Assembly: GCA_001936135.1 (NCBI GenBank) | Contig: CP012810.1 | Span: 2,542,001-2,606,000, forward strand | Length of the DNA: 64,000 bases | Direction of reading: 5' to 3' | Origin: Saccharomycopsis fibuligera x Saccharomycopsis cf. fibuligera | Lineage: Eukaryota; Ascomycota; Saccharomycetes; Ascoideales; Saccharomycopsidaceae | In this document: piece by piece, positions 11,501 to 23,600 of the stretch | Layout: every line of letters begins with the position of its first letter | How positions within the stretch are numbered: the stretch's first letter is position 1 | Notes under the pieces: generated by a model | The model's database searches: none | Seen by the model: the letters and a program-made list of their open reading frames with translations, nothing else | What the model was told of the DNA's origin: nothing | Made by a program: the position numbers and the translations under genes

Positions 11501-13316
11501 CGATTATGAAAAAGTTGATGCTAAAGTAAGCCAATTCTTGGCTGAAGAGTTCAATATCAACTTGCGTACCGATGATGATATTGAAGATGCTATCTTGCAA
11601 GCTCAACAAAATCATGATACCCCAGAAGGCACGCATGCTATCATTGTTGATGGTGCCGCATTGACAATCATTTTTGACGAACTCAACCTTGCTTTACAAA
11701 AGAAGTTTTTGCTCTTATGTAAAAACTGTAAATCTGTTTTGTGTTGCCGTGTTTCTCCTGCTCAAAAAGCACAGGTTGTTAGAATCGTTAAGGATAACTT
11801 GAAAGTCATGACATTAGCCATTGGTGATGGCGCTAATGATGTTGCTATGATTCAAGCTGCTAACATTGGCGTTGGTATTGCAGGTGAAGAAGGTAGACAA
11901 GCAGTCATGTCTTCCGACTATGGTTTAGGTCAATTCAGATTCTTGACAAGATTAGTATTGGTTCATGGTAGATGGTCTTACAAGAGATTAGCAGAAATGA
12001 TTCCATGTTTTTTTTATAAGAATGTTGTTTTCACTGTGACTTTGTTCTGGTATGGTATCTATGTTGATTTCGATGGTACTTATTTGTTTGAATTTACCTT
12101 GATTATGTTTTACAATTTGGCCTTTACCTCTTTGCCAATTATCTTTTTGGCAGTGTTGGATCAAGATGTCAGTGATACTGTGTCGTTATTAGTTCCGGAA
12201 TTGTACAGAAGTGGTATTCTTGGTTTGGAATGGTCTCAGTACAAATTTGTCTTTTACATGCTTGATGGATTGTATCAATCAGTGCTTTCATTTTTCTTGC
12301 CTTACTTATTATACTTTAGAGGTGGATTTGTTCACAGTAATGGGTTAACTTTGAATCACAGATTTTGGATGGGTACGATGGTAGCAACTGTTGCTGCTGT
12401 TTCATGTAACGTTTATGTCTTGTTGCAACAAAAAAGATGGGATTGGTTAAGCGGTATCATTTACGCATTTTCCATCTTGGTGGTTTTCTTCTGGATTGGT
12501 ATTTGGTCTGCATCTACTTACTCTGGTGAATATTACAAAGCAGCAGCTCAAGTTTATGGAAATTTGACTTTCTGGTGTGTATTCTTTGTCGGTGTGTTGT
12601 TCAATGTTTTACCTAGATTTACTTTCGACACTGTCAGAAGATTATACAAGCCGAAAGATGTGGACATTATCAGAGAAAGAGTGGCAATGGGCGACTTTGA
12701 CAAGTACTCTGATGGTTACGATCCAACTGATGCTAACGATGTTGCTAAATACAGAGTGTTATCTGACAATTTGAATGCCACTGGTGTTGCTACTACTACT
12801 GATCCAACCAGTATTGATACTTCCTCATCCGATTACAATAAGAATGGCTCTATCTTTGGCAATGATCCAGAATCTAAAGAGAGGGTCAATAAAAATTTAG
12901 CTAATGAAGGGGTTGCAAATTCTACACAGCTCAATGATATTCCATTTAGCAAAACTGATGAAGAATTATTACCCGCTGGAAATGACACAGAACGATTTCC
13001 TGCTCCTCATTTAACTGGCATCAAGGAAAATGAGGCTATTAATACTACTGCTATACCTCAAACTATTGAAAGAAGACCAACTGTGAAGGATGTTTTTAAG
13101 CATCCAATTGGCTCTATTAGAAGAAGGATGACCATTTCTAAGTCAAAGAAAGCAGCTCAAAACAGCCACTTGTCTCCATTAGAACAGATGAGAGCTAATA
13201 TGATTAGAAGTGGTGAATACACTGGTAGCAGAACGTCACTTTCTACTCAGGAGCTTCCTGGTCTTTCACAAGCTGAAAGTTTGATGTCCGTTCACTCTAG
13301 ACGTACCAATCGTTAG
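8523..13316 (+). CDS. DNF1: P4-type ATPase, plasma-membrane phospholipid flippase (DNF1/DNF2 type)
   Basis: P4-ATPases move phospholipids from the outer to the inner leaflet; Dnf1/Dnf2 act at the plasma membrane and endosomes with the Lem3 subunit. The protein has 1597 residues, close to Dnf1 (1571) and Dnf2 (1612) and longer than Drs2. P-type landmarks occur in order: the actuator 'DGETNL' at 368-373, the phosphorylation site Asp598 in DKTGTLT, 'LKAESPDENALV' in the nucleotide-binding domain, 'LTGDKIETA' near 933-941 and 'GDGANDVAMIQ' at 1101-1111. The P4-specific blocks 'YPRNKIRTTKYTP', 'FKKANSR' and 'NISDDVGQVEFIFSD' closely match the Dnf branch. The C-terminal tail (about 1390-1597) is hydrophilic and ends in a family-like 'ELPGLSQAESL' segment. 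The ATG at 8523 is the first after an in-frame TAG. Codons 3 and 10 are CTG. DNF1 and DNF2 cannot be separated here. Confidence 0.93.
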   Translation: MSLSTAERLLGAQVASEKPESQSPQLEALNIPIFTANIQKPSYDDYLDLKNYSNVSYKDKYQYFKYKHLNDSPPLFIKKNLAKLNRRIFVQTPLPDDMIVQDGENSFPRYNYPRNKIRTTKYTPINFIPKNLFFQFQNVANGYFLFVAILGAFQIFGVSSPALNAVPLIVIVFLTAVRDAFEDSRRGLSDNELNNSRIHLITGLENPNVVIDHVGVWRRFKKANSRFFNKLLFEHIIPMFKKNKNKKSKTGDYEEGMGHDLTSQLSQTETLNTVQSNNTRFTANNRLSIQTTRVLNARNKVSRPIPDTATDPLKPPSGTVKFRNKAWKDIYVGDIVRVRQNEEVPADMILLSSSLEDQNCYIETKNLDGETNLKSKTAVRAGAGLKYGNDVERLKFWIECDSPNPNLYAFKGAMHYPDFAHPEKGENVESLNINNILFRGSTLRNTKWVIGVVAYTGSETKIMLNSGVTPTKRSRISRELNLSVYINFILLFVLAFVAGVVNGVFYNKKHVSRLYYEFEPYTDKSSVSGVVAFFVAVILYQALVPISLYISVEIIKTVQAFFIYSDVKMYYERLDYPCVPKSWNISDDVGQVEFIFSDKTGTLTQNVMEFKKCSVGMYSYGQCYTEAKMGMQKRLGVDVVKEKIRMDKVVADDKALMLKLIGDNADFFNNHVDTNYISHLNPDELTFISADYIKAVLDAKDPQKPLNEWFMTALGLCHTAVIEEDPENEHKKLIKAESPDENALVGAARDVGIEYKGKTRDHMYLSKYGIESEYKVLNVLPFDSTRKRMSIIVEVSKNELPEYAYTNDDEKVIVLLSKGADNIIFQRLKSNSDEQTLQKTALYLEQFSKEGLRTLCVAYKVLDSNSYYKWAERYHLANSSVDDDREEQIELVANEIEQDLTLIGSTAIEDRLQDGVPDSIALLSQAGIKLWVLTGDKIETAINIGFSCNLLGSEMKLLVVGTGDDTPQNDGEEVNSDNNNVSSNTYFDMREFTDYEKVDAKVSQFLAEEFNINLRTDDDIEDAILQAQQNHDTPEGTHAIIVDGAALTIIFDELNLALQKKFLLLCKNCKSVLCCRVSPAQKAQVVRIVKDNLKVMTLAIGDGANDVAMIQAANIGVGIAGEEGRQAVMSSDYGLGQFRFLTRLVLVHGRWSYKRLAEMIPCFFYKNVVFTVTLFWYGIYVDFDGTYLFEFTLIMFYNLAFTSLPIIFLAVLDQDVSDTVSLLVPELYRSGILGLEWSQYKFVFYMLDGLYQSVLSFFLPYLLYFRGGFVHSNGLTLNHRFWMGTMVATVAAVSCNVYVLLQQKRWDWLSGIIYAFSILVVFFWIGIWSASTYSGEYYKAAAQVYGNLTFWCVFFVGVLFNVLPRFTFDTVRRLYKPKDVDIIRERVAMGDFDKYSDGYDPTDANDVAKYRVLSDNLNATGVATTTDPTSIDTSSSDYNKNGSIFGNDPESKERVNKNLANEGVANSTQLNDIPFSKTDEELLPAGNDTERFPAPHLTGIKENEAINTTAIPQTIERRPTVKDVFKHPIGSIRRRMTISKSKKAAQNSHLSPLEQMRANMIRSGEYTGSRTSLSTQELPGLSQAESLMSVHSRRTNR

Positions 13317-14536
13317 AATTTCAATTTCCACATTGTGACATTCATTCTATCTTTTTTTTTTTCACTTGCTATACTTTAATTTCTAATAACTTCTTTCACG
13401 TTCTATTTTGATTCTCTTATGTGGCTTGGTTTCACCTTTTTACCATCATTTCATTATTTTGTTTTTGTACATTTCAATTTTTTTATCTTTGTTCGTATTA
13501 TTCAACACCCATATACAGTTTCTATGCTTTTTGTCTTTTTTTTTCTCTGCTTATCTTGTTTTTGTTGAAATCACTTGTTTGACTCATTCCTTTTTTTCTT
13601 TCTTATTATTAGCTTTGTGTAAATTACTTTTCATTATACTTTTGATTTTTTCCTTTTTTTACTTCATATATTATTTTTGTTTCTCTTAAGTTAACGACCT
13701 TATTCTTAGTTGAGTATACAACAACAAAAATTTGAACTTGGTTTTATTTGAATTTGTATTTCTTCGTTGCGGAGCAGTCTGTAATAACCCTTCGAGTCCA
13801 AACTCAATAGCGCGATGGAGAAGTGATAAAGAAAATGAAAGGGGGTAAAAAAAGAAACTCTTGGCGCGCTTTTCCCATGTGTGACAACACGCACGGGAAA
13901 CAAGGTGCAGATTCTGCACAAATATAATTCATTGCATTCTTTAGTCTACACAAAACTCATATTTATAAGCTGACATGAAATAAAAACAATACACTTTTCT
14001 TGAAAACAAGGACAGAACCACAAAAAAAAGAAAAAAAAAAGAAAAAAAATACCGAAAGGAAAACAAAGCTGAAACTAGAGAAACAAATAGAAAAACTGAC
14101 ATAGTAAAGACTGATAAAAGACAAACGTAAATCAGGGTGTATCAAGTAAAAAATTCCAGAAAATTGTTAGTCTGAAATATAGTTGAGGTATGATGAAGAA
14201 CGAACTCTTCTAAATATAAAATGGTAAATGTTTAGGTAATGTAAAATAAGAAATGATGATTAAAAGGACAAAAACAAAAACAAAAAGACAAAAAGGGGAG
14301 ATCTCGGCAACATATCAGATGAAAACAACGATACCAGTACGATGAAATAAAATAGATAATGAATCAAAAATAAGTAAATCAGAAGATAAAATGGTCTTTG
14401 CAAGAAGGTGAAATATGGTTACAATTTTGTACAGAGAAAAATTAGATTCACCTGTGAGTCATTATTCATCAAAAAAGGTCGTGTCATGAAGATTTACTTC
14501 ACATTAGTTTTTTTCTCTCAGTTTTGAAATAATTAA
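13317..14536. other. Convergent intergenic spacer, DNF / CHS
   Basis: This 1.2-kb shared 3' region is T-rich on the DNF side and A-rich on the CHS side, as expected for terminators on opposite strands. The open frames in it are low-complexity and unconserved in appearance. No RNA gene is recognised. Confidence 0.5.
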
Positions 14537-17500
14537 CTACTTCTTGTTAAAGCTCAAATTGATTTTTGGAGTAGGAACATGGAATGAATAACCGCCATCA
14601 TCCAATTTGTGCTTAGATTCAACGAGCCAACGCACACACAAGTGCAACAAGTACGTGAGTGATCCTAATGCTCTGAAAGCAGCAAGCACAGCCACTGACC
14701 AAAGAATAAATGCCAAGTATTTGTTCAGAGAAGTATCTTTGACACTGTACACTTGGGTAACGATCATGATCAATAACATGTTACTTAATAGCCACAACAA
14801 CACCACTCTAGTTCTGATATCACGGTAGTAGTCTTCTTCAGGAACTTCTTTGTCAGAAAGAGACTTGACGCCTCTTGGAGTTTGTCTTCTTGCTCTCAAA
14901 TTGAATAGAATTTCTTCATATCCAGAATCAATATCAAGCTGTTCACTTGGAATTTCCACTTCCACCACTTCATGACCGGATTTGTCTGTTTTAATGATAG
15001 CTCTACCTAAATCTAAAGTTGGTTTATTTTCACCTTTAGTACCCCAAGAGACGTCGTGAGTGTTACAAAATGCATAAATCTGTAAAGTGCAGGTGTATGA
15101 TGGCAACATCAAGAAGTACTGGAGCGAACTAGTAATAAGATGCCATGGGTCCAAGTATAATACCGACATGATACCGTATAAACCATAAGTTGAAAGCAAA
15201 GAAACCACAATATTTAAAAATGCTTTCGAGTCACCAGCGTCTTGTTTCTTGTCATGAATGGTCTTCCCAACAAAATAAAGGCCACAACCCATACTGTAAA
15301 TCGCACATATGGTTAATATAACCATACTGATGAAATATAAATGTTTGGCCCCCTGAGGTCTGTTACCCATAGAAATGATGAAGATACTGGTTAAATCACA
15401 AAGACAAAAGTAGTTTAAAATGGTAAAGATCCAATAGCCACCATTATGTGGAATAGCGCTGGAACTGACCAATGAACCTGCCAAGAAATAGAATGCCAAA
15501 TAGAAGTTACCCAAAGAGAAAAATGAAAATAACAATTGAATGAACTGGTAAAAGAACTCAACATGCAAGAAAAACTTTCTCATGACTGAGTGATCAGTTT
15601 TCCAAATTTGTCTGAAGTGTACTTGTGAGTATAGAGCAGCAAATAATGCACCATTTAACCATCTTCTTCTTTGGGAAATGAATTCTGGTAAATTTTCAGG
15701 AACATCGGTTTCACCTTTAGCCAGCTTAACATACTTAAGAACCCACTTTTCAGATTTTTTAGCCACTAATTCCCAACATAAAATTCTGTCTTCTGCCAAG
15801 TACATATTTGCAGAAAACACATCTCTGGTGGCGACCTCTGCAAGATTTTCACCTTTGAAATAAGAGTGAAGTGGGCCAGTACCATCTGCATGATTTTTCA
15901 AAGCACAGTACCTATATGCGGACAATGCACCAGGTAACACAGAAATATAACCAAAGACGCTTTCCAAAGGCTTATCTAAGATATTAGACATTTTGTATTC
16001 AAAATTTTGAGATGCCACCAATGGATTTAACAAGTTTAAGCCACCTTTTTCCTTCATTGCGATAATCTCCCCAGCAGCACCCGCAACATTAGAATCATTA
16101 TCGAATGCTTTCCATAAGTGGTAAACTGCGTCTTTGTCTGGACGAGTACCAACATCCAACAAAACACAGACATTAGGATCCAACACTGGACAAATAGCAT
16201 TGAACAACCATCTATGAGAGTTTATTTTCTTTTGATTTTTTTCTTTCAAACAGAATAGAATTTGCACGGGCACCATACCTTTTTCGGCACCTTGGAATTT
16301 CAAGTCAGTATCAATGGAAACTTGGGTGGTATATTCAAAAAGATGAGCTTTCACTTCTTTTGAATTAACGTAAGATTTAGCAATACCATCCTGATACACA
16401 CCCATAGCAGCTAAAATTTCAAGCACACCAGGAGAGATTTTAGCTCTACCATCACTAACAATCACCACTTGAACTTTTTTCCAACCATCCTCACCCCAGA
16501 CTCTGGATCTTTTTCTAGCACAAAGCTGGGCAACATTCTTCATGACAGCATGCATAGTTCTGGCAAAAGAAACTTCGTCTTCATTATACATGGTAACACA
16601 AATAACAATCTGGGTTTCTCTTCCATATTTAGCTGATCTGAGAGTGAACCCATTTTTAATGAAATCGTTAGGGTCAGAAGTGCATGCAGTGTATCTCATA
16701 AACAAAAATTCATCATCATCACGTCTTGGCAAAAAACTGGCCAACTTGGTTGGCACTGGGTTTTCTAACACCAAATTACCTCTTTCCAACTTGAATTCTT
16801 TTCTTAAGCCTTTATTTCTTCTTGGTTGCTGTGTTAGTGGAATTTCAGCATGCATTTTTCTATCAAAACTTTCAACAGCGGAAGATTGATCTAAGCTGTG
16901 GTTATTCATGGCAATAATTTTTTGTCTACCACCATACTCGTCATAGTTGAAGTCTGCAGTTGACATGGAAGATGTCATTGAGTATGAAGTGCCTAACTTA
17001 TTGTCATATGCTGCTTTTTCATCGGTGCCAGAATAAGATATCGTGTCACTGTTTTCGTAGGAGTATTTTGTTTGACCATCGTCAGCCATATGCACATCTT
17101 CAAATGGACTCTGCTGATTGTCATTGAACGGGTCATATGGTACTTGGGCACCGCTATAAACATCATCATTATAGTGACTTTCAGGTCTCAAATCTGGAGC
17201 ATTGTCAGCCAAATTGAACGTCCCATTAGCCTTCGCAAATGCAGTGGAGTCAAAAATCGGTTTTGGTGGGGACAAAACTCTAGAGCTAGCAGTAGTGGAT
17301 CTTGAAGTTATAGTTGGAGATCTTCTCAATGGTGAACTGCTAAGGGAAGCATTATCATTATTGTTGCCGTATTCTTCGTCATCTTCCATTATTATAGAAG
17401 TGTGCTTAGCTCTTTTAGGGGACTCTAATCTAGTCCAGTTAGATCTGTTCGTAGGCAGTCTTGATAAGAAACTACTTTCTTGATTATTGTTGTTGTTCTC

Positions 17501-17881
17501 CATGGCAGCTTTTACAAAATTATTGCCGACCGCAGAAGAATTAAATATCGTTGGGGAAGTGGTAAAACTGGAGTTATCAGGAGCATTGTTTCTTCTGTTG
17601 AAAGATACGGTTGGTGAATACCTGCTTCTAGATTTGGAAGGGGAGGAGCTTTGAGAGAATGAATTTCTGTCACCAGTAACGCTCATTCCAGCTTCATCTT
17701 CGTCATTATTAGCAGGAAAAGCGTTGAAATTTGAAGAGTAAATCGACTGACTATACTTTTTAGGTGAGCTATTAGCCAATGTTGGTTTAGGCTGAGCTAA
17801 AAGACTTCTTTTCGAAGGGCTGGTGTTGTCATCGCCAAAAGGATAGTCATAATCCTCATCATCGAAAGGATTGGATGCCAT
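14537..17881 (-). CDS. CHS8: Class I chitin synthase (CHS1/CHS8 type)
   Basis: A membrane glycosyltransferase that polymerises UDP-GlcNAc into chitin. It has 1114 residues, the size of S. cerevisiae Chs1 and Candida Chs8. The first 360 residues or so are a disordered Ser/Asn/Pro-rich tail beginning [16 protein letters not shown]. The Chs1-N segment ('[24 protein letters not shown]') precedes the catalytic domain. This contains '[20 protein letters not shown]', 'VVIVSDGR', '[20 protein letters not shown]' (carrying DxG-type substrate contacts), '[10 protein letters not shown]' with E697-D698-R699, and the QRRRW signature at 737-741. Seven or so transmembrane segments follow, ending with '[14 protein letters not shown]'. 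Candida yeasts carry two class I enzymes (CHS2, CHS8); the long N-terminus favours CHS8. An SKT5/CHS4-like activator lies 30 kb away but would act on a class IV enzyme, so no functional pairing is implied. Confidence 0.88.
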   Translation of the reverse strand: MASNPFDDEDYDYPFGDDNTSPSKRSLLAQPKPTLANSSPKKYSQSIYSSNFNAFPANNDEDEAGMSVTGDRNSFSQSSSPSKSRSRYSPTVSFNRRNNAPDNSSFTTSPTIFNSSAVGNNFVKAAMENNNNNQESSFLSRLPTNRSNWTRLESPKRAKHTSIIMEDDEEYGNNNDNASLSSSPLRRSPTITSRSTTASSRVLSPPKPIFDSTAFAKANGTFNLADNAPDLRPESHYNDDVYSGAQVPYDPFNDNQQSPFEDVHMADDGQTKYSYENSDTISYSGTDEKAAYDNKLGTSYSMTSSMSTADFNYDEYGGRQKIIAMNNHSLDQSSAVESFDRKMHAEIPLTQQPRRNKGLRKEFKLERGNLVLENPVPTKLASFLPRRDDDEFLFMRYTACTSDPNDFIKNGFTLRSAKYGRETQIVICVTMYNEDEVSFARTMHAVMKNVAQLCARKRSRVWGEDGWKKVQVVIVSDGRAKISPGVLEILAAMGVYQDGIAKSYVNSKEVKAHLFEYTTQVSIDTDLKFQGAEKGMVPVQILFCLKEKNQKKINSHRWLFNAICPVLDPNVCVLLDVGTRPDKDAVYHLWKAFDNDSNVAGAAGEIIAMKEKGGLNLLNPLVASQNFEYKMSNILDKPLESVFGYISVLPGALSAYRYCALKNHADGTGPLHSYFKGENLAEVATRDVFSANMYLAEDRILCWELVAKKSEKWVLKYVKLAKGETDVPENLPEFISQRRRWLNGALFAALYSQVHFRQIWKTDHSVMRKFFLHVEFFYQFIQLLFSFFSLGNFYLAFYFLAGSLVSSSAIPHNGGYWIFTILNYFCLCDLTSIFIISMGNRPQGAKHLYFISMVILTICAIYSMGCGLYFVGKTIHDKKQDAGDSKAFLNIVVSLLSTYGLYGIMSVLYLDPWHLITSSLQYFLMLPSYTCTLQIYAFCNTHDVSWGTKGENKPTLDLGRAIIKTDKSGHEVVEVEIPSEQLDIDSGYEEILFNLRARRQTPRGVKSLSDKEVPEEDYYRDIRTRVVLLWLLSNMLLIMIVTQVYSVKDTSLNKYLAFILWSVAVLAAFRALGSLTYLLHLCVRWLVESKHKLDDGGYSFHVPTPKINLSFNKK

Positions 17882-18475
17882 TTTGTTGTATTGTTCACTT
17901 TATACCGTCTCAATATAAGGTGTTGATAGTTTTTGATTTGGTATGATATCAGCTAAACAAACTAGTTACCCAAAAAAGAGAAAAGAAAGAAATCAGATAA
18001 AAGTCAAGAAGAAAACAAACTGAAATCACACTGCCACTCTAAGATTGGCAGAAAGTGATATGTTTTTAAATGAAAACTTTTGGCTGACGATGTTTGTTTA
18101 CTATGTCTGAGACTTTGTTTGTTTATACATTACTTTATTAGGAAAGACAAGATGAAAGTAACGTGATTCACGCCCTTTTATTTGTTTTGGATGTTGCGAG
18201 CCTTGGCGTGGCGGTGCGCAATTTTGCATTTGTATGCAGATAGTTTCTATTGTTCATTTCCCCTTTAGGGTGCCCGGAGTCTCGAACTGCCCTACGATCC
18301 GTGAAAAGCAAGCGGTTGCAACATGTCTGAGTGAGTAACATTAAAAAATAATTTATTTTAATTTCAGCATCAATATGATTTTGCATACAGCATACTACAG
18401 TATTTCCGTAAAAACGTAACTTGCATTCTGGTTCGTAAAAGCTTTTACTGTGATCTAGCTTTCATAATCAAAAGC
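17882..18475. promoter_or_regulatory. CHS promoter / PRP40 3' region
   Basis: This spacer of about 600 bases lies between tandem minus-strand genes. The part next to 17882 is the CHS promoter and leader; the part next to 18475 is the PRP40 3' end. I found no convincing site or RNA gene. Confidence 0.45.
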
Positions 18476-20416
18476 CTAATAGTCCAAGTCCATCAGACTC
18501 GATGGTTTGGCAGCTATCAGATTTTTCTCAGCTGTAATAATTTCTTCTCTGACTGCCCCCACCAGCTGTTGGAATAACTGATGAAGGATTAGTTCTTCTT
18601 TCTCTGGGTTCACAACATTTTCTGAAATGTCTAAGTCTTCGTTGCCTTGTTCATTCTGCTCGTTATGTTGAATAAATGTATCATACTCTAATTTTTTAGC
18701 AAAAGCATCGTCAAATAGAAGTTTGTAGTGACGTTGAACGTACGTCGTAAGCGAGGTATAGTAAGACTCTTGTGAGATTTGAGACTTGATATTTGGCCAG
18801 TCTAGTTCATTCAAGCTTTTAAGCTTAGCTGCTGATGTGTCCCCAGATAAGTGATTTTCTCTGAGCCTGTGTATTAAGTATTTTTTAAATGTTGATTTCT
18901 TCACTTCGAATCTCGACTCAAGAGAGTATTTTTGCTTTTTCAAATCATTCAAATTCTGTTTAACCAATAACGAATATATGCGTCCAAGCTGATCTTGGAA
19001 AAATTTCAAATTTTCTTCATTGTCACTGATGTTGGGCAATTGCTCTCCTTTGCTAATAAGTCCTAAAAACTCTTTTTTAGAATGTGTAAGGATATTGAAA
19101 TTTTTTTCTACCAAGAAATTAAAAACGATGTCCTTTTGAGCCCTTAACAATATATGCTGTTCCTCTATCAAGTCCCAGAATAAGTGTAAAGGTAACAATG
19201 ATGATCTTCCTAGTAGGTTCTTAAAACTTTCCTCGTTCTTAATAAACGGATATATGTCTTGAAAAGTAGTGTTAATAGTTATTAAATCATTATTTTTCAT
19301 TTCGTTCAATAATTTTTTATACTCGTCTCTAGCAATTCTATCGCTTCTGAAATTTTTAGCAGATAAGTCCTCAACTTTCTTTTTTATGTCGTTTTCATAA
19401 ATAGCATACTGTTTAGAGTAAATTTTCAAAATATCCAACTTGTTTAATCTTTTAAAATTCTTATTCTGCTTTATTCTTTGATCATTTGCAATGATTTCAA
19501 GTACATCATCCCAATTGTAACTAATAGTGAAATTATTTTTGAGAGTTGAATCAAAGTACTCCTGAAATTCTGACAAGGCCTGAAGTTTCAATTTATGCTC
19601 TTCGTCATCATGCTGTTTGCGTAGAACATTCACATAATCAAGAAATATATTTTTCTTTTCCCTCTCAGACAATATAGAATGGTTATATATCGGCTCATCG
19701 CTTATCAAATGCCTTATTGTCTTCCATCTAGTATAATATTTTATGTTTTTTGAATGACTTTGCAATAACTTTTTGAAATCGTTTTGAAACTTTTCCTTAG
19801 AATTGCTGACTTTCAAAATCTCCTTTCTAGACTTTTCGATCAAATATTCCTCGTATAAATTTTTTTTTGCTAGTGGGTCACTTATAAGCCAGTATCTCGG
19901 ATCAGTGATAAGGCTATCCATAACTTTTTGAAAAGACCAGGTAGTGTCAACCCCGTTTTCTTCCAAAAGATCTTTGAACCTTCTCTGCTGAGCACCATTT
20001 GAATCATTATTTGAGCTGCCACCAACATTCACCAAAGCAGTATCTCTAGCAAAGATCTTCTCGTAGTTGAGCTTTTTCGATGCTTTGCTTGATGTTAAAG
20101 GCTGATAACTTTTGTTTTCTTGTTTGTCTTCTTTCGGTTGAGGACTCGATTCTTTATTTTCAGTCATTACCACATCACTACCGTCTGATTTCTTTTCATC
20201 CTTGATAGGAAACTCCCACGTTGTTTGCTTCGTTTCAAGGTTGTAATAATAGTACTTCTTGTTCTCTTTTGAGAAGTACTGTTTCCATTGTGACTTTTCC
20301 AATAACTCATCCTGGCGAGTATACAATTCCTTGGGCTTGTCCCACGTAGACTTTTTGGTCTCACTGTTGTAGTAGTAGATCCTACCGCTAGAATCTTTTG
20401 CTTCTCTCCACGTCAT
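18476..20416 (-). CDS. PRP40: U1 snRNP splicing factor with WW and FF domains
   Basis: Prp40 bridges the U1 snRNP at the 5' splice site with branch-point factors early in spliceosome assembly. It has 646 residues (S. cerevisiae 583). Two WW domains open the protein: residues 1-31, with 'TWREAKDSSGRIYYYN' and 'STWDKP', and 42-70, with 'WKQYFSKENKKYYYYN' and 'TTWEFP'. Four or more FF repeats follow from about residue 145 ('FKDLLEENGVDTTWSFQKVM', 'DPRYWLISDPLAKKNLYEEYL'), with long charged helices to the end. This architecture is diagnostic. Several in-frame CTG codons fall in the last 45 residues. The gene is divergent from CSF1 across 274 bases, so the two probably share a promoter region. Confidence 0.93.
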   Translation of the reverse strand: MTWREAKDSSGRIYYYNSETKKSTWDKPKELYTRQDELLEKSQWKQYFSKENKKYYYYNLETKQTTWEFPIKDEKKSDGSDVVMTENKESSPQPKEDKQENKSYQPLTSSKASKKLNYEKIFARDTALVNVGGSSNNDSNGAQQRRFKDLLEENGVDTTWSFQKVMDSLITDPRYWLISDPLAKKNLYEEYLIEKSRKEILKVSNSKEKFQNDFKKLLQSHSKNIKYYTRWKTIRHLISDEPIYNHSILSEREKKNIFLDYVNVLRKQHDDEEHKLKLQALSEFQEYFDSTLKNNFTISYNWDDVLEIIANDQRIKQNKNFKRLNKLDILKIYSKQYAIYENDIKKKVEDLSAKNFRSDRIARDEYKKLLNEMKNNDLITINTTFQDIYPFIKNEESFKNLLGRSSLLPLHLFWDLIEEQHILLRAQKDIVFNFLVEKNFNILTHSKKEFLGLISKGEQLPNISDNEENLKFFQDQLGRIYSLLVKQNLNDLKKQKYSLESRFEVKKSTFKKYLIHRLRENHLSGDTSAAKLKSLNELDWPNIKSQISQESYYTSLTTYVQRHYKLLFDDAFAKKLEYDTFIQHNEQNEQGNEDLDISENVVNPEKEELILHQLFQQLVGAVREEIITAEKNLIAAKPSSLMDLDY

Positions 20417-20622
20417 TGTGCCTGTTCTGGATGCTCAATATGCTATAATTTTTGACTCTCGTCCACTATGAGCAATACACTTGTTTCCATCTATGTTAAG
20501 CGCTGAGCTGAATTTTGAATATTTTTTTGTATTTTTCGAAAGTCAGCCGGGTACTGGTGCATCGCAGTGCCGATATGCCTTATATTTTGTGCGCGCCTCA
20601 TATTCAAAATGCCAAAAGGTGC

Positions 20623-20630
20623 TATATATA
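20623..20630 (+). promoter_or_regulatory. Putative TATA element for CSF1
   Basis: TATATATA lies 61-68 bases upstream of the CSF1 ATG, inside the 274-base divergent spacer shared with PRP40. The distance is at the short end of the usual yeast range. Confidence 0.4.
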
Positions 20631-20690
20631 GCGTTTGGAATAATATATTTGGACTAGACACACATACAACTTCTTGTATAATGATATCAA

Positions 20691-23600
20691 ATGGCGTTTA
20701 GCGTGCTAAGTTCTGATGAAATTACAGTGGTGTTTGGCCTAGATTGGATTTTAATCCTTCTAGTGTTTGTGACACTAATGTTTTATTTCAATCGACTCAT
20801 TGGATCGTTATTAACATTTGCTGCAAAAGTATTATTATGGAACCAGTTCAAAATATCAATACACTTTCAAAGCTTCAAAGTATCCTTACTTGCGGGAAGA
20901 ATATTTGTCAAAAATTTTTCCATAGTCACAAAAGATTTTACGCTATGTATATTGGAGGGAAATTTAACTTGGCGATATTGGTTTTTAAACGTGAGAGACT
21001 CAGAATATGGCCTCAACAATTACAAAGACAGTGCCGAAGAGTCAACTACTAATGCTAAGAGAGGAATACAGAATGAGAAGTTACCATCGCGATTTTTGAT
21101 ACAAATAGATGGCTTAGAGGTCTTTGTATACAATAGGACCTATGCCTATGACTATGTTTTGGAACAAATGAAAAAACAGGCTACTGACGATAATGAATAT
21201 GTTTCAATCAACACAGGCGGTAGTAATTTAGAGGAGACTTTCACCTCTGGCCTTAAAAGAAGAATTCGAAAAATGAGCATGAATAACTACAACGACTCCG
21301 AAAAGAGTGCTGATTCATCTTTACATGATCATAAGTTGAACCAGGAATCACAAGAAGCATCGGACGACAGCTCTTCGTTTTTTGGTTTGATGAGCTTCTT
21401 GCCAATAGAATTTTCTGTTCACAAATGTGGGATTGTTATTGGCAATGAAAATACCTCATCTATTGTTGTGAGCTCTTTTGATAGGGCCTTGGGAAGCTTT
21501 GACATTGGTTCAGCGGCTAATCCTATCCTTGATTATTACAGACATAATATTAAACTTCAGCTCAAAAATTTGCATATACAGCTAAAACCCAATGTTAATT
21601 ACAGAGAACCTATCAGTTCATCTTACTTAAACAGTAACAATTTCAACATTCATGAAGAATACATAAAGAAAAGAAAACAAAGGAGGTTTAGAAGATATAA
21701 AAACTTGTGGAAGGAGTTTGTTAACGTGCTGCAAAAAGTATTACCAAGATACAAAGATACGCAAATCAATGGAGAATCACAAAGATTATCCATGGATAAT
21801 GACTGGAGAGGGCTTCCACAATATCTAGATGATGAAGACGATCACTTGCTCAATGATTACAATAATCTTAAAAATGAACTTTCTCAAGAATATGCCATTT
21901 ATAGAACTATTGTTGATGCGGACAAATGCGATGTTTTGTACTTCTACGATATTCCGGGAAAGGTGCATTCTAGCAATAGCATAGTGCCTCCAACTGTGGG
22001 GCCTAATGTTGGAAACGGTGGCGAGGCTCCTAAGACTGGGGTTGAAATTGAACTTTGTGAGTCTACAATTTATTATGGACCATGGGCTGATAGGCAAAGA
22101 ATTTCGCTTTACAAATACTTTTTCCCTCAAGCGAATAACTACGTGGATTGCAAACCAACGGAAAAACTTTCTGTTGGTGATACAAGAATTTATACCAATT
22201 TTGATTTTTCAGTTAAATTTGTTGACGATAAATCTATTATCAGAGTTCCAATGCGCGAATTTAGTAAAGACCTTTTTAATTCATTGAATAAGTCGAAGTC
22301 CAGCTCTGCAGAAAATAAGCTAGATTTGGATTCAAAACGCAAAAGGGCCAAAGAAACAAAAGATAGCACCAAAAAGCCATTTGCTTGGATTGAGTTAAAG
22401 CTCTTTAAGCACAGTTTAGTCAGTGCCAACACAGAGTATGAAAGGAGTGAACAGGGCAGTAATGTTGATCTTGAGGTATTGATTAAAAGCCCTGAGCTTA
22501 GATCATCTATAAATCATGATATATTTTATCGGGCTAAAGATCACTTCTTGAAGGTTGGCATCAATTTTCCACTTAAGTGGAAAGACATTACCATTTGGAA
22601 TGTTTACAATAAGTCAAATCATGGTGACCTTTTCTTGTTAAGAGAGCATGTTTCACTTCTCACCGATCTACTAAATGACTTTGCTACACCTGAAGCCTCT
22701 TTGCAAAGCAATCCTAGTGAAATGATTAACTCATATAACTCCTTCAGGCCTTATGAATATAAAATACATTGGAACATCATGGATGGGATAAGACTTTTTC
22801 TCAACGTCAACAGCCAAAATATTATTAATAATCCGTTAGACTTCAATGACAACACATACATATCGTTCCAGACAAATGAAATAGATATATATCTACTGGT
22901 CCCAATGCATAATGTTTACCAGAAGTGCAACTCTATTGACTTTTCAGTTGAATCAAAAAGACTATCGTTGATTTTAGAAACACCTTCTTGGAACACATTG
23001 AATACGTTTTTGAAAAATAAAGAATTGGCTAGGGGAACAGACTTCAAGGTGGAGGGTTCTTACACATACCATAGCAGCATTGAAGTTAATTTAGTAGACC
23101 AGATTCTAATTAACTGTTTTATATCTAATACAACTTTTCAATCATATGGGTTCCTCATAAAATATATTATGGAAATTAGAGAAAACTATTTTGGTGAAAA
23201 CATTCATTTTCAAACTCTTGAGGAATACACAGATAAAAAGCAGAGCGCTCAAGATGACAGTGATAAAAGTGCCACTAAATCAAGTAAAGCCTCAAGTTTA
23301 TCAAATCACTCATCATCAGATGTGGAACAAGAGAAACCAGAGTTTAATCATGAGCCAACGTTTCAGTCGAGATTGCGCAATAAAGCTCGTGAACCAAAAC
23401 AAATGCGGCGTATCGAAAACGAACTTGACGTTTTATTTTCTTTTTGTGTGGATAATGGATGTTTGGTGCTTCCTTGCCATATGTATGACAGTAATACTTT
23501 CATTGCTGCCAGGCTTCCAAATTTCGACATTGATATCAGGTTTACAAATTATTATATGGACCTTCAGTGTGATATTTCTCCTTTGAAAATCACTTACGTT